Assembly: GCF_016107655.1 (NCBI RefSeq)
Contig: NZ_JABASX010000001.1
Location: forward strand, 558,001 to 622,000
DNA length: 64,000 bases
Reading direction: 5' to 3'
DNA from: Brevibacterium antiquum
Lineage (GTDB): Bacteria > Actinomycetota > Actinomycetes > Actinomycetales > Brevibacteriaceae
Part shown: piece after piece, positions 28,942 through 37,687 of the stretch
Numbering within the stretch: the first letter of the stretch is position 1
Layout of the letters: each line of letters begins with the position of its first letter
The notes under the pieces: generated by a model
The model's database searches: none
What the model was told of the DNA's origin: nothing
Seen by the model: only the letters and a program-made list of their open reading frames with translations
Made by a program: the position numbers and the translations under genes

Positions 28942-30228
28942 GTGGCTCGCAGTGCGGACGGAGCAGACCTGCTCAAATGTAACTTCTGTGGGAAATCCCA
29001 GAAGCAGGTTCGGAAACTCATCGCCGGACCTGGAGTCTACATCTGCGATGAATGCATCGGGCTGTGCAATGAGATCATCGAAGAGGAGCTCAGCGAAGGC
29101 ACCTCCGAGCACACCGACATCGAACTGCCCAAGCCGCGCGAGATCTTCGACTTCCTCCAGGAATACGTCGTCGGTCAGGAACCCGCGAAGAAGGCCCTGT
29201 CCGTGGCCGTGTACAACCATTACAAGCGCATCCGCTCGCTGCAGAGTGATGAAGACACGAAGACTCTGGGCTCCGATGACACCGAGGTCGAGATTGCGAA
29301 GTCCAACATCCTCCTCGTTGGCCCCACCGGATCGGGCAAAACCTATCTCGCGCAGTCGTTGGCGAAGAGACTCGATGTTCCCTTCGCCGTCGCAGACGCG
29401 ACAGCACTGACAGAAGCCGGCTACGTCGGCGAAGACGTCGAGAACATTCTGCTCAAACTCATCCAAGCCGCGGACTTCGACATTCAGAAGGCCGAACACG
29501 GCATCATCTACATCGACGAGATCGATAAGATTGCACGCAAGTCGGAGAACCCGTCGATCACTCGAGACGTCTCCGGCGAAGGTGTCCAGCAGGCGCTGCT
29601 GAAGATACTCGAAGGCACTCAGGCCTCCGTGCCGCCGCAGGGCGGACGCAAGCATCCCCACCAGGACTTCCTCCAGATCGACACCACGAATGTGCTCTTC
29701 ATCGTCGCGGGAGCCTTCGCAGGCATGGAGGAGATCGTTGCCGGCCGTAAGGGCAAGCACGGCATCGGGTTCGGTGCGCTCCTGCAGTCGAAGAACGACG
29801 AAGAAGACCTCTACGCCGACATCCTGCCCGAGGATCTGCTGAAGTTCGGACTCATTCCCGAGTTCATCGGACGCCTGCCTGTACTGGCCACTGTCTCTAC
29901 GCTGGATCGTGCGGCGCTGATATCGATCCTCACAGAACCGAAGAATGCCCTGGTCAAGCAGTACCAGCGCATGTTCGAGTTCGACAATGTCGAGCTTCGT
30001 TTCGAGACCGACGCACTCGAAGCCATCTCCGACCTCGCACTCCTGCGCGGCACCGGGGCACGTGGACTGCGGTCCATCCTCGAAGAGGTCCTGCAGCCGG
30101 TCATGTTCGATGTTCCCTCCCGTGAGGACATCGCCGAGGTGGTCGTGACCAGAGACGTCGTGGACAAGAACGTCGCACCGACTCTGGTGCCGCGCGAACA
30201 GCCTCGGACATCCAAAAAATCAGCCTGA
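28942..30228 (+). CDS. clpX: ATP-dependent Clp protease ATP-binding subunit ClpX
   Basis: ClpX unfolds substrates and threads them into ClpP. The 428-residue protein has an N-terminal zinc domain (Cys13, Cys16, Cys35, Cys38), Walker A GPTGSGKT at 127-134, Walker B IIYIDEID, and the pore/IGF region (GAFAGME, HGIGFGA) that docks on ClpP. The longer open frame from 28918 was shortened to GTG 28942, because [13 protein letters not shown] is the standard start and GGAAGG lies 8 bases upstream. Confidence 0.96.
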   Translation: MARSADGADLLKCNFCGKSQKQVRKLIAGPGVYICDECIGLCNEIIEEELSEGTSEHTDIELPKPREIFDFLQEYVVGQEPAKKALSVAVYNHYKRIRSLQSDEDTKTLGSDDTEVEIAKSNILLVGPTGSGKTYLAQSLAKRLDVPFAVADATALTEAGYVGEDVENILLKLIQAADFDIQKAEHGIIYIDEIDKIARKSENPSITRDVSGEGVQQALLKILEGTQASVPPQGGRKHPHQDFLQIDTTNVLFIVAGAFAGMEEIVAGRKGKHGIGFGALLQSKNDEEDLYADILPEDLLKFGLIPEFIGRLPVLATVSTLDRAALISILTEPKNALVKQYQRMFEFDNVELRFETDALEAISDLALLRGTGARGLRSILEEVLQPVMFDVPSREDIAEVVVTRDVVDKNVAPTLVPREQPRTSKKSA

Positions 30229-30241
30229 CTCGTCTCATTAG

Positions 30242-31531
30242 ATGAGGCTGTTCGCTGATACCAGGCCTCTGAAGTACGACAACTATCGCCGCCTCTGGCT
30301 GGCCAACATTGTCACCGTCATCGGTGCTCAGATGACGGTAGTCGCCATTCCCGCACAGATCTATCACATCACCGGATCCTCCGGCTATGTGGGTCTCAGC
30401 GGTGTCTTCGGGCTGGTTCCGCTCATCGTGTTCGGACTGTGGGGCGGTTCCCTGGCCGACGTCATCGACCGTCGCCGTCTGCTCATCATCTCCACCGTCG
30501 GCCTGATCATCGCGAGCTCGCTGTTGGCTCTCATCGCAGTCATGCAGCTTGGGAACGTGTGGCTGCTGTTGTCCGTATTCTCTTTGCAGCAGGCCTTCTT
30601 CGGCCTGAACCAGCCGGCCAAGGGCGCACTCCTGCCGACCATCGTTCCGCTCGAACTTCTCCCGTCTGCCAACTCGCTCAATATGACGGTCATGACATTG
30701 GGCGCTGTCGCAGGACCGATCATCGGTGGCGCTCTGATACCGGTCGTCGGCTATCAGACGCTCTACATCTTGGATGCGCTGTTCCTGGCTACAACGCTCT
30801 ACGCGGTGCTGCGTCTGCCCGCACTGGTACCTCAGAAACAGCCCGATACGCGTTCGGGCGTCAAAGGGGTCATCGACGGCTTCCGCTACCTGGCAACGAA
30901 CACCGTTGTCATGGTGTCGCTGCTGGTCGACGTCATCGCCATGGTCTTCGGAATGCCCAGAGCACTGTTCCCGCAGATTGCGACCGAGTCCTTCGGTGGT
31001 CCTCCTGCCGGAGGCATCGTCTTCTCGCTGCTGTTCGCATCTTTGGCAGCAGGCAGCGCCTTGGCAGGGATCTTCTCCGGCTGGGTCTCTCGTGTCGAAC
31101 GCCAGGGCCTTGCGGTGATCACAGCGATTCTCGTCTGGGGCACCGCAATGTCTGTGTTCGGTCTGTCCCTGGAATTCGCCTCAGGATTCTGGACGGCGGC
31201 CCTCATCGTCGCGCTTCTCGGCCTGGCCATCGGCGGCGGCGCCGACATCATCTCCTCCGCCTTCCGTTCCACGATGCTGCAGGAGGCTGCCAGCGATGAT
31301 ATGCGAGGTCGCATGCAGGGTGTATTCATTGTCGTCGTCGCAGGCGGTCCACGCATTGCCGATGTTCTGCACGGCACTGTCGCGGAGTTCACGAATACGA
31401 CCATCGCCTCCGCAGGAGGGGGCCTCATCGTCATTGTGCTCGTCATCGCCTGTGCGTTGATCTTCCCGAAGTTCCGTCGCTATCGCGTGGAGCGCGGGGG
31501 AGCGGGGCAGCCACGGACGTCGGTGGCCTGA
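30242..31531 (+). CDS. MFS transporter (EntS-like exporter family)
   Basis: The 429-residue protein has about 12 membrane helices and belongs to the MFS_3/EntS-like group, many of which export siderophores or drugs. Supporting patterns are YDNYRRLWLANIVTVIGAQM at the start, the loop GGSLADVIDRRRLL after the second helix, and TMLQEAASDDMRGRMQGVF in the second half. No siderophore genes are nearby, so the substrate is unknown. The ATG is 13 bases after clpX and has no clear ribosome site, which suggests coupling to clpX translation or weak expression. Confidence 0.88.
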   Translation: MRLFADTRPLKYDNYRRLWLANIVTVIGAQMTVVAIPAQIYHITGSSGYVGLSGVFGLVPLIVFGLWGGSLADVIDRRRLLIISTVGLIIASSLLALIAVMQLGNVWLLLSVFSLQQAFFGLNQPAKGALLPTIVPLELLPSANSLNMTVMTLGAVAGPIIGGALIPVVGYQTLYILDALFLATTLYAVLRLPALVPQKQPDTRSGVKGVIDGFRYLATNTVVMVSLLVDVIAMVFGMPRALFPQIATESFGGPPAGGIVFSLLFASLAAGSALAGIFSGWVSRVERQGLAVITAILVWGTAMSVFGLSLEFASGFWTAALIVALLGLAIGGGADIISSAFRSTMLQEAASDDMRGRMQGVFIVVVAGGPRIADVLHGTVAEFTNTTIASAGGGLIVIVLVIACALIFPKFRRYRVERGGAGQPRTSVA

Positions 31532-31550
31532 AGCGCTCGTCCAATGCGGA

Positions 31551-31593
31551 GAGCCCGAGGCAACCCGGTGCTGATTCGGGCGGCCTCGGGCTC
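31551..31593. terminator. Bidirectional terminator between the MFS and AIM24 genes
   Basis: Eleven-base perfect arms (31551-31561 and 31583-31593, GAGCCCGAGGC and its complement) lie between two convergent genes. The loop contains a further short pairing. Confidence 0.65.
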
Positions 31594-31648
31594 GCATTGC
31601 GCTGGAGCTGGAACACCTCTGAGGGAGAGCGCTTCAGCCATGGTCCGG

Positions 31649-32338
31649 CTAGGCTTGGGCGGTGTACACGGCGTTCTCAGCAGGCTGGACGACGACGAAG
31701 CCGGGGCCGTGGAAGGCAAGCTGAATCGATTCACCCGAACCGCGACCGAAGAAGGTCCCCACGCTGACGTCGGTCTTGATCTGCGGTGCCAGAGATGAGG
31801 ACCAGCACACCGCGGCCTGCGGGTCGACGAACGTCGGCTGCTGCGAGCAGTCGAGGACCATGGGCTCGCCCTTGCAGCAGATGGCAGCGGTGCCTTGCCC
31901 GTTGAGTTCGAGGTTGAACAGCCCGGAGCCGCTGGCCATGGCACCGATTCCGCCCTTGATCCGCTTGATCTCCCAGTTGAGAGCATCGTCGAAGGCCAAG
32001 AGGTTCGCGGTGTTGACCGTCAGCGCATCCTGCTGACCTTCCAAGGCCATCATGAAGATGTTCGAGGCCTCTCGAGCGAAGAACACCTCGCCGTGGCCCT
32101 CAACCTTCATCACATTGCCGCCTTCACCAGTGGCGGCCTTCTTCATGAACTGTCCCACCGACTTCGATCCCTGGTGAGCGAAGCGGACGTCGCCCTGGTA
32201 GGCGACCATGGCACCCTTTGTGGCGATCATGGGCGCGTTGGGCGTGATCACTGTGCGCAGCATCTTATTCGATTGCAGAGTCCAACGTTCCTGGTTCTGG
32301 ATCTCTGCGTTGCGCTTCGAAAAGAGTTCACTTCTCAT
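31649..32338 (-). CDS. AIM24-family protein
   Basis: The 229-residue soluble protein belongs to the AIM24/TIGR00266 family, named after a yeast mitochondrial protein; its bacterial role is not established. It is rich in beta strands. Typical segments are MIATKGAMVAYQGDV, GEGGNVMKVEGHGEVFFA, GLFNLELNGQGTAAI and FVDPQAAVCWSS. GAAAGG lies 10 bases before the ATG. It lies 124 bases downstream of valS on the same strand, and a shared transcript is possible. Confidence 0.82.
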   Translation of the reverse strand: MRSELFSKRNAEIQNQERWTLQSNKMLRTVITPNAPMIATKGAMVAYQGDVRFAHQGSKSVGQFMKKAATGEGGNVMKVEGHGEVFFAREASNIFMMALEGQQDALTVNTANLLAFDDALNWEIKRIKGGIGAMASGSGLFNLELNGQGTAAICCKGEPMVLDCSQQPTFVDPQAAVCWSSSLAPQIKTDVSVGTFFGRGSGESIQLAFHGPGFVVVQPAENAVYTAQA

Positions 32339-32462
32339 CGTTCAAGAGCCTTTCGTCCATGAAGAAGCTTCGTACTCCTTCAGTTGTCGAGTTCCATCGT
32401 AAGCGTCCGGCCACTCCACGTGCCGGAGAATTCTGTTCTGATTGTGGAACAGGCGTGGACGG

Positions 32463-35108
32463 TCAGTCCTGCTCGATGAAGTCGATCTCGGCGACTGTGA
32501 TCTCTTCACCCTTCACCTCAGTGACGAGATTCTGGATGCGTCCAGCGGACGTCAGGTCGCCTTCGGCACTGTCGATCGCTGCGACGACAGCTGCCGGAGC
32601 ATGGATGGTGAGGCTGCGCACCTGGGTCTTCTGGGAGACCTTGGCCTCGGTCTTCGACCTCCGGATCTCAGTGAGCACCGAGGCGACAGACATGAGCAGG
32701 TCCGGATCCACAGACGAGTCAGGCTGAGTCAGCTTCTCGTCTCCAGGCCACGGTGACCTGTGCACAGATCCCGTTCTCCACCATGACCACACCTCTTCGG
32801 TCACGAAGGGCATGATCGGGGCGAAGAGGCGCAGAAGCACGTCGAGGGCAGTTGCCAGAGTGACGTGAGCCGAAAGCTGATCGTCCTCGCCCTTGGCGCC
32901 GTACGACCGGTCCTTGACGAGCTCGACATAGTCATCGGTGAACTCCCAGAAGAAGCTCTCCGCGGCACGCAGAGCGTGTGCGTAATCGTAAGCCGCCATA
33001 TGCGTTGAAGCCGTCTCGACGACCTCGGCGAGCTTCTTGAGCAGAGCACGATCGAGATCGTGCGTCACAGAACCAAGCTGGCCGACAAGCCCGGAGTGAA
33101 CCCCCTGGGCAAGCGCGAACTTCGAAGCGTTGAGCAGTTTCATGGCCAATCGGCGCCCGATCTGCATCTGCGTCACGTCATAGGCTGTATCGGCACCGAG
33201 CTTGGCGCTGGCCGCCCAGTAGCGCACCGCGTCGGGGCCGAAGCCCGGTTTCGCCTCGCCGAGGATGTCAGAGGGGACAACGACATTGCCCTTCGACTTC
33301 GACATCTTCTTGCGATCCGGATCGAGGATCCAACCGGAGAGGCCGGCATGCTTCCATGGTGCAGCGTCATTGAGCGAGTTGGCACGGACGACAGTGGAGA
33401 ACAGCCAAGTGCGGATGATGTCGTGGCCCTGAGGGCGCAGATCGAAGGGGAAGACCTTGGAGAAGAAGTCTTCATCGCGGCTCCAACCACCCAGCAGCTG
33501 GGGGGTCAGAGATGAGGTTGCCCAGGTGTCGAGGACGTCCGGATCGGCAGTGAAGCCGCCGGGCACGTCACGCTGGTCAGCGGTGAAGCCGGCCGGCACC
33601 TCGGCGATAGGGTCGGTGGGCAGGGACTCGGGAACGATCGGATCCGAGTAGTCGGGTTCCCCAGCCGAGTCCAAGCGATACCACAGCGGGATCGGCACGC
33701 CGAAGTAACGTTGGCGGGAGACCAGCCAGTCACCGTTGAGATTCTCCACCCAGTTCTCGTAGCGTGAGCGCATGAATGCCGGATGCCACTCGATCTCTCG
33801 ACCGCGGGCGATGAGCGCATCACGGAGTTCGGCCGAGCGTCCGCCGTTGCGGATGTACCACTGGCGGGACGTGACGACTTCGAGGGGCTTGTCGCCCTTC
33901 TCATAGAACGGAACAGGATGCGTGATCGCTTCGATCTCGCCGATGAGGTCACCGGATTCGGCGAGCATATCCGCGATCTCCTTGCGGGCGGTGAAGGTTG
34001 TCTTTCCCGCCAGCTTCTCGTAGTTGGCCACAGCATCGGGCTTCGGCGACGACGCGATCCATTCGGGGACTTCGAGATTGAGGCGACCACCGCGGTTGAT
34101 GACGGCGCGCGTGGGCAGGTCGAGTTCACGCCACCAGGTGACGTCAGTGAGGTCACCGAAGGTGCAGACCATGGCAATGCCGGTGCCCTTGTCCGACTTC
34201 GCAAGTTCATGGGCGCGAACTTCGACGCGCACGCCGAAGAGAGGTGAGACGTACTTGGATCCGAATGAGGAGGTGTAACGCTCGTCCTCGGGATGAGCCA
34301 CGAGTGCCACTACCGCGGGGATGAGCTCCGGACGGGAAGTGAGAATGACGATCGGTTCCGCCGAGGTGTCGGCGAGGCCGTCGGTACCCTCGGGATAGAA
34401 GTTCACCGTGTGGTAGGCGCCGTCCTTCTCCCGGTCCTCGAGTTCCGCCTGCGCGACGGCAGTGCCGAAGGTGACGTCCCACATGGTGGGGGCGTCCTGG
34501 GAGTATGCGTGACCGTTTGCGAGGTCGGCGAGGAAGGCCTTCTGGCTGACCGAGCGTGACGTGTCATCGATGGTGCGGTAGGTGTACTTCCAATCCACGG
34601 ACAGGCCGGTGGAGCGGAAGAGGTGTTCGAAGATCTGCTCGTCTTCCGCGGACAGGGTCTCGCAGAGTTCGATGAAGTTCTGACGCGAGATCTTGACGAA
34701 GTCACGAGAGTTCTTCGCAGGCTTTGCCGGCGGCTCGAAGTTCGGGTCGTAGCTCTGGGTGGGATCGCAGGTGACCCCGTAGTAGTTCTGGACGCGTCGT
34801 TCCGTCGGCAGACCGTTGTCATCCCAGCCCAGGGGGTAGAACACGTTCTTGCCCTGCATGCGCTGATATCTGGCGATGATGTCGGTCTGCGTGTAGGAGA
34901 AGACGTGCCCGACGTGCAGAGACCCCGAGGCGGTGGGCGGGGGAGTGTCGATCGAGTAGACCTGCTCACGATCCGTATCGACGTCGAAGGCATAGACTCC
35001 GCTGTCGCTCCAAGCGGCGTCCCATTTGTCCCGAAGTCCCTCAAGAGCCGGCTTATCCGGCAGGTTCACTGACTCGTGCGTCGAGTCCGAAAAGGCAGGT
35101 GTGTTCAT
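32463..35108 (-). CDS. valS: Valyl-tRNA synthetase, archaeal/Rickettsia-like form
   Basis: ValS charges tRNA-Val. The 881-residue class I synthetase has the HIGH motif as HVGH (65-68) in PPPTASGSLHVGHVFSYTQTD, then YPLGWDDNGLPTERRVQ and the KMSKS motif KKMSKSKGN. The protein ends soon after the anticodon-binding domain and lacks the C-terminal coiled-coil arm of the common bacterial ValS. The catalytic-core wording is closer to the archaeal/Rickettsia type as I recall it. ATG 35108 has only a weak ribosome site. AIM24 lies downstream. Confidence 0.93.
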   Translation of the reverse strand: MNTPAFSDSTHESVNLPDKPALEGLRDKWDAAWSDSGVYAFDVDTDREQVYSIDTPPPTASGSLHVGHVFSYTQTDIIARYQRMQGKNVFYPLGWDDNGLPTERRVQNYYGVTCDPTQSYDPNFEPPAKPAKNSRDFVKISRQNFIELCETLSAEDEQIFEHLFRSTGLSVDWKYTYRTIDDTSRSVSQKAFLADLANGHAYSQDAPTMWDVTFGTAVAQAELEDREKDGAYHTVNFYPEGTDGLADTSAEPIVILTSRPELIPAVVALVAHPEDERYTSSFGSKYVSPLFGVRVEVRAHELAKSDKGTGIAMVCTFGDLTDVTWWRELDLPTRAVINRGGRLNLEVPEWIASSPKPDAVANYEKLAGKTTFTARKEIADMLAESGDLIGEIEAITHPVPFYEKGDKPLEVVTSRQWYIRNGGRSAELRDALIARGREIEWHPAFMRSRYENWVENLNGDWLVSRQRYFGVPIPLWYRLDSAGEPDYSDPIVPESLPTDPIAEVPAGFTADQRDVPGGFTADPDVLDTWATSSLTPQLLGGWSRDEDFFSKVFPFDLRPQGHDIIRTWLFSTVVRANSLNDAAPWKHAGLSGWILDPDRKKMSKSKGNVVVPSDILGEAKPGFGPDAVRYWAASAKLGADTAYDVTQMQIGRRLAMKLLNASKFALAQGVHSGLVGQLGSVTHDLDRALLKKLAEVVETASTHMAAYDYAHALRAAESFFWEFTDDYVELVKDRSYGAKGEDDQLSAHVTLATALDVLLRLFAPIMPFVTEEVWSWWRTGSVHRSPWPGDEKLTQPDSSVDPDLLMSVASVLTEIRRSKTEAKVSQKTQVRSLTIHAPAAVVAAIDSAEGDLTSAGRIQNLVTEVKGEEITVAEIDFIEQD

Positions 35109-35262
35109 AATTGTTGATTTTCTCACCCGGGCGGCCTGGGGCCAAACCGATGATCGGGCGTGAGCGGACTTCAGCGGTTCGAGCCTGTGGCACACGCTGC
35201 CAGGGACACACACTGAATGGAGCGTGAGATGCATCCGCGAACGAAAATGAGAATATTGGACC

Positions 35263-36393
35263 ATGGCGCCCTTGGACAGAATCCGATCAGAGAACCTGCC
35301 GCCGACGTCGACCGCGTGGATGAACCCGGCCCGTGCGATCGCGATCGTGGCAGTCGTCGCCATCCATTCGCTGGGAACCGTCGTGGAGGAGAACTACGCG
35401 ACCATGGGTCCCGGCTGGTGGGTCGCCAACGGCTTCGACTCCGCAGCTCGGTGGTCGGTTCCTGTGTTCATCATGATCTCCGGGGCGCTGGCACTGGACC
35501 CGGCACGCGGGAACAAACCGCGTAAATTCCTCAGCAAGCGCGTGTGGAGAATCGGAATCCCCCTCGTGTTCTGGACAGCCGTATACGTCGTCTTCAGGCG
35601 CTTCTATCTGCTCCCGACAGACGACGGATGGAACCCGGGAATCGCGATTCTGACCGGTTCTCCGTTCGTGCAGCTCTATTTCCTCTACGTGCTCGCCGGC
35701 CTGACGCTTCTGACCCCGTTCTTCCGGCTGCTCAGCGTTCACGGTTCGCGGCGCCTGCAATGGGGAACGGGTCTGATCTTTCTGGGCATCGGCATGCTCG
35801 ACCAATGGGCGAGCATCGTCTTCGACGTGGGTGAGGCCAATATCGCCACACGTTTCCTGCCGATGGCCGGCTTCTACATCCTCGGGTGGGTGCTGCGGGA
35901 CGTGGTGCTCTCCTCCCGCGGTGTGGTGCTGGCATGGCTGGCACTTGCCGGTGCAATCGCGATGACCATTGTGTGGGCGGGACTCGGCCCGGGCGAGAAG
36001 CCGTGGGTCTTCCCCTACGAGTACCTCTCACCGGGGGTCGTCATCGCCTCTGTGGCCGCCTACCTCCTGCTGCATCATCACTTGGATAGCGGTTTCCGGC
36101 TCCTGCACTGGTTCTACCCGTACTCCTTCGGGGTGTTCCTGCTCCACCCCCTCGTGCTCTACCCCTTGCGCAATGAGATGGGCCTGCCGACGACGGTTCC
36201 CGGTGTTCTCCTCCATGCCATCGCGATGCCGATCGTCTACACGATCATCTGCGCTGTCATCACCTGGCTGGCGGTCAAGATTCCCGGTGTGCGCGCCGTC
36301 TTCGGTGAAGGCGGTCCCCGCAACCCGCATTCGAAGCCGAACCCACGGGCGCGCCGAACGAAGAAGGCCGACCCGGACACCGCGAGCGCTTAG
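35263..36393 (+). CDS. Acyltransferase 3 family membrane protein
   Basis: The 376-residue integral membrane protein has about ten helices. Its first helix carries the family pattern RAIAIVAVVAIHSLG with the key His. RWSVPVFIMISGAL follows in the second helix. Such enzymes O-acylate surface sugars, lipids or peptidoglycan with short acyl groups. The C-terminal tail is basic (RRTKKADPD) and cytoplasmic. The gene is divergent from valS, with weak ribosome signals. The acceptor molecule is unknown. Confidence 0.88.
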   Translation: MAPLDRIRSENLPPTSTAWMNPARAIAIVAVVAIHSLGTVVEENYATMGPGWWVANGFDSAARWSVPVFIMISGALALDPARGNKPRKFLSKRVWRIGIPLVFWTAVYVVFRRFYLLPTDDGWNPGIAILTGSPFVQLYFLYVLAGLTLLTPFFRLLSVHGSRRLQWGTGLIFLGIGMLDQWASIVFDVGEANIATRFLPMAGFYILGWVLRDVVLSSRGVVLAWLALAGAIAMTIVWAGLGPGEKPWVFPYEYLSPGVVIASVAAYLLLHHHLDSGFRLLHWFYPYSFGVFLLHPLVLYPLRNEMGLPTTVPGVLLHAIAMPIVYTIICAVITWLAVKIPGVRAVFGEGGPRNPHSKPNPRARRTKKADPDTASA

Positions 36394-36479
36394 CTGCCAC
36401 GGAATCTGCCGGACGGGGATGAAACTCCGTAGACTGACCGGTGTCCCCGACAGTCGTGTCCTCCACCAGTAGAGACACA

Positions 36480-36558
36480 CCCAGATACAGATGTGACATG
36501 CCCAGGTCCAGACGGGTGCGCCCAGGTCCAGATGCGGTGAGCCCAGATCCGGGCCTGG
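36480..36558 (+). repeat. Four imperfect tandem repeats of about 21 bases
   Basis: Units starting CCCAGATACAG, CCCAGGTCCAG, CCCAGGTCCAG and CCCAGATCCGG occur at 36480, 36501, 36521 and 36542. They lie in the 205-base gap before the SDR gene. Function is unknown. Confidence 0.7.
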
Positions 36559-36598
36559 AGCCACGAACAACGACGAAGAAGTACGGAGAGGTACAGCG

Positions 36599-37354
36599 AT
36601 GGAAACACTCAGAGCAGTGGTGACAGGTGCGAGTTCGGGAATCGGCGCTGCTACGGTGCGCCGGCTGCGCGAGCAGGGCTGGGACGTCGTTGCCGTGGCA
36701 CGGCGAGAGGAGAAGCTGCGGGCACTGTCCGAGGAGACCGGCGCCAGCTATGTTGTCGCCGACCTCACCGATGATGCCGCGGTCGCAGCGCTCAGCGCCG
36801 AGGTGCTGGCTGGAGGGCCGGTGCACTCCCTGGTCGCCAACGCGGGTGCCGCGTTCGGCACCGACACAGTCGCCGAGGCCTCGGTCGACGGCTGGCGTGA
36901 CATGTTCGATGTCAATGTCCTCGGAGTCCTCCGAGTCGTCAAGGCATTCCTTCCCGCTCTGATCGAATCCGGGCGTGGAGACATCGTCGTCATGTCCTCG
37001 ACCGCCGGTCACCAGGCCTATGAGGGCGGTGGCGGTTACGTCGCGACCAAGCACGGCACACATTCGATCGCCGCGACGCTGCGGCTCGAGCTCGCTGGTG
37101 AACCCGTCCGTGTGATCGAAATCGCCCCCGGGATGGTCGCAACCGATGAATTCACGCTGAAACGAGTCGGCGGCAGTCAGGACAAAGCCGACAAAGTCTA
37201 CGAAGGGGTGAAGAACCCACTCACCGCAGATGACGTCGCCGATGCCGTGGTCTACTCGCTGACCCGACCGCACCATTTCAATGTCGACCTGATGGTGATC
37301 AGACCGATTGCACAGGCCGCACAGCACAAAGTGGCACGCCACCAGGGTCTCTGA
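36599..37354 (+). CDS. Short-chain dehydrogenase/reductase
   Basis: This 251-residue NAD(P)-dependent oxidoreductase has the cofactor motif TGASSGIG (9-16), NAG at 81-83, Ser134 and the active-site pair Tyr147 and Lys151 (YVATK). An Arg-rich stretch (VARREEK) after the second strand suggests NADP preference. The family includes serine and 3-hydroxy acid dehydrogenases of the YdfG type, which it resembles in length and in its EIAPGMVATDEF segment. GGAGAGG lies upstream of the ATG. The ileS T-box follows. Confidence 0.9.
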   Translation: METLRAVVTGASSGIGAATVRRLREQGWDVVAVARREEKLRALSEETGASYVVADLTDDAAVAALSAEVLAGGPVHSLVANAGAAFGTDTVAEASVDGWRDMFDVNVLGVLRVVKAFLPALIESGRGDIVVMSSTAGHQAYEGGGGYVATKHGTHSIAATLRLELAGEPVRVIEIAPGMVATDEFTLKRVGGSQDKADKVYEGVKNPLTADDVADAVVYSLTRPHHFNVDLMVIRPIAQAAQHKVARHQGL

Positions 37355-37442
37355 GTTCGGAAGCCGGGCGGCTGCACCCAGCCTGATGGCCGACACCCTG
37401 GGCCAGGTGGTCGACACACCGGGCCAAGGTATACGATTGAGG

Positions 37443-37687
37443 GTGCAGCGATCCGGCCATCACCGGGGAGCATCCGGAAGAACAGTGCGTTCGTCCCGTG
37501 CCGAAGGCTTCGGCACGACAGAAGGCATTCAGTAGAACCGGACGGTTGGACCCGTCATCACTCCGGCTATGAGCGATCCGCTGATCGTCTGTCTCACCCG
37601 ACAGTCGTTGAGGACGGATAAGCGAGGTGGTACCGCGGCAGACATGTCGTCCTCGTGACAGTGACCGCAGTGACTCAAAGGACGCTC
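37443..37687 (+). promoter_or_regulatory. ileS T-box riboswitch (translational, ultrashort stem I)
   Basis: The ileS leader has the T-box core TGGTACCGCG at 37628-37637. A compact stem I region (CCGGCC-ATC-ACCGG, specifier ATC for Ile at 37459-37461) is followed by ATCCGGAAGAAC. A linker hairpin with 9-base arms spans 37497-37517. GAGGACG (37610-37616) can pair with CGTCCTC (37648-37654), holding the T-box open. Alternatively CGTCCT (37648-37653) pairs with AGGACG (37679-37684), masking the ileS ribosome site. Uncharged tRNA-Ile should favour the first form. With the preceding 88 bases this accounts for the 333-base gap before ileS. Confidence 0.9.

Noticed and set aside
36480-36558. CRISPR array
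   Set aside because: The repeats are tandem, imperfect and lack spacers, and there are no cas genes.
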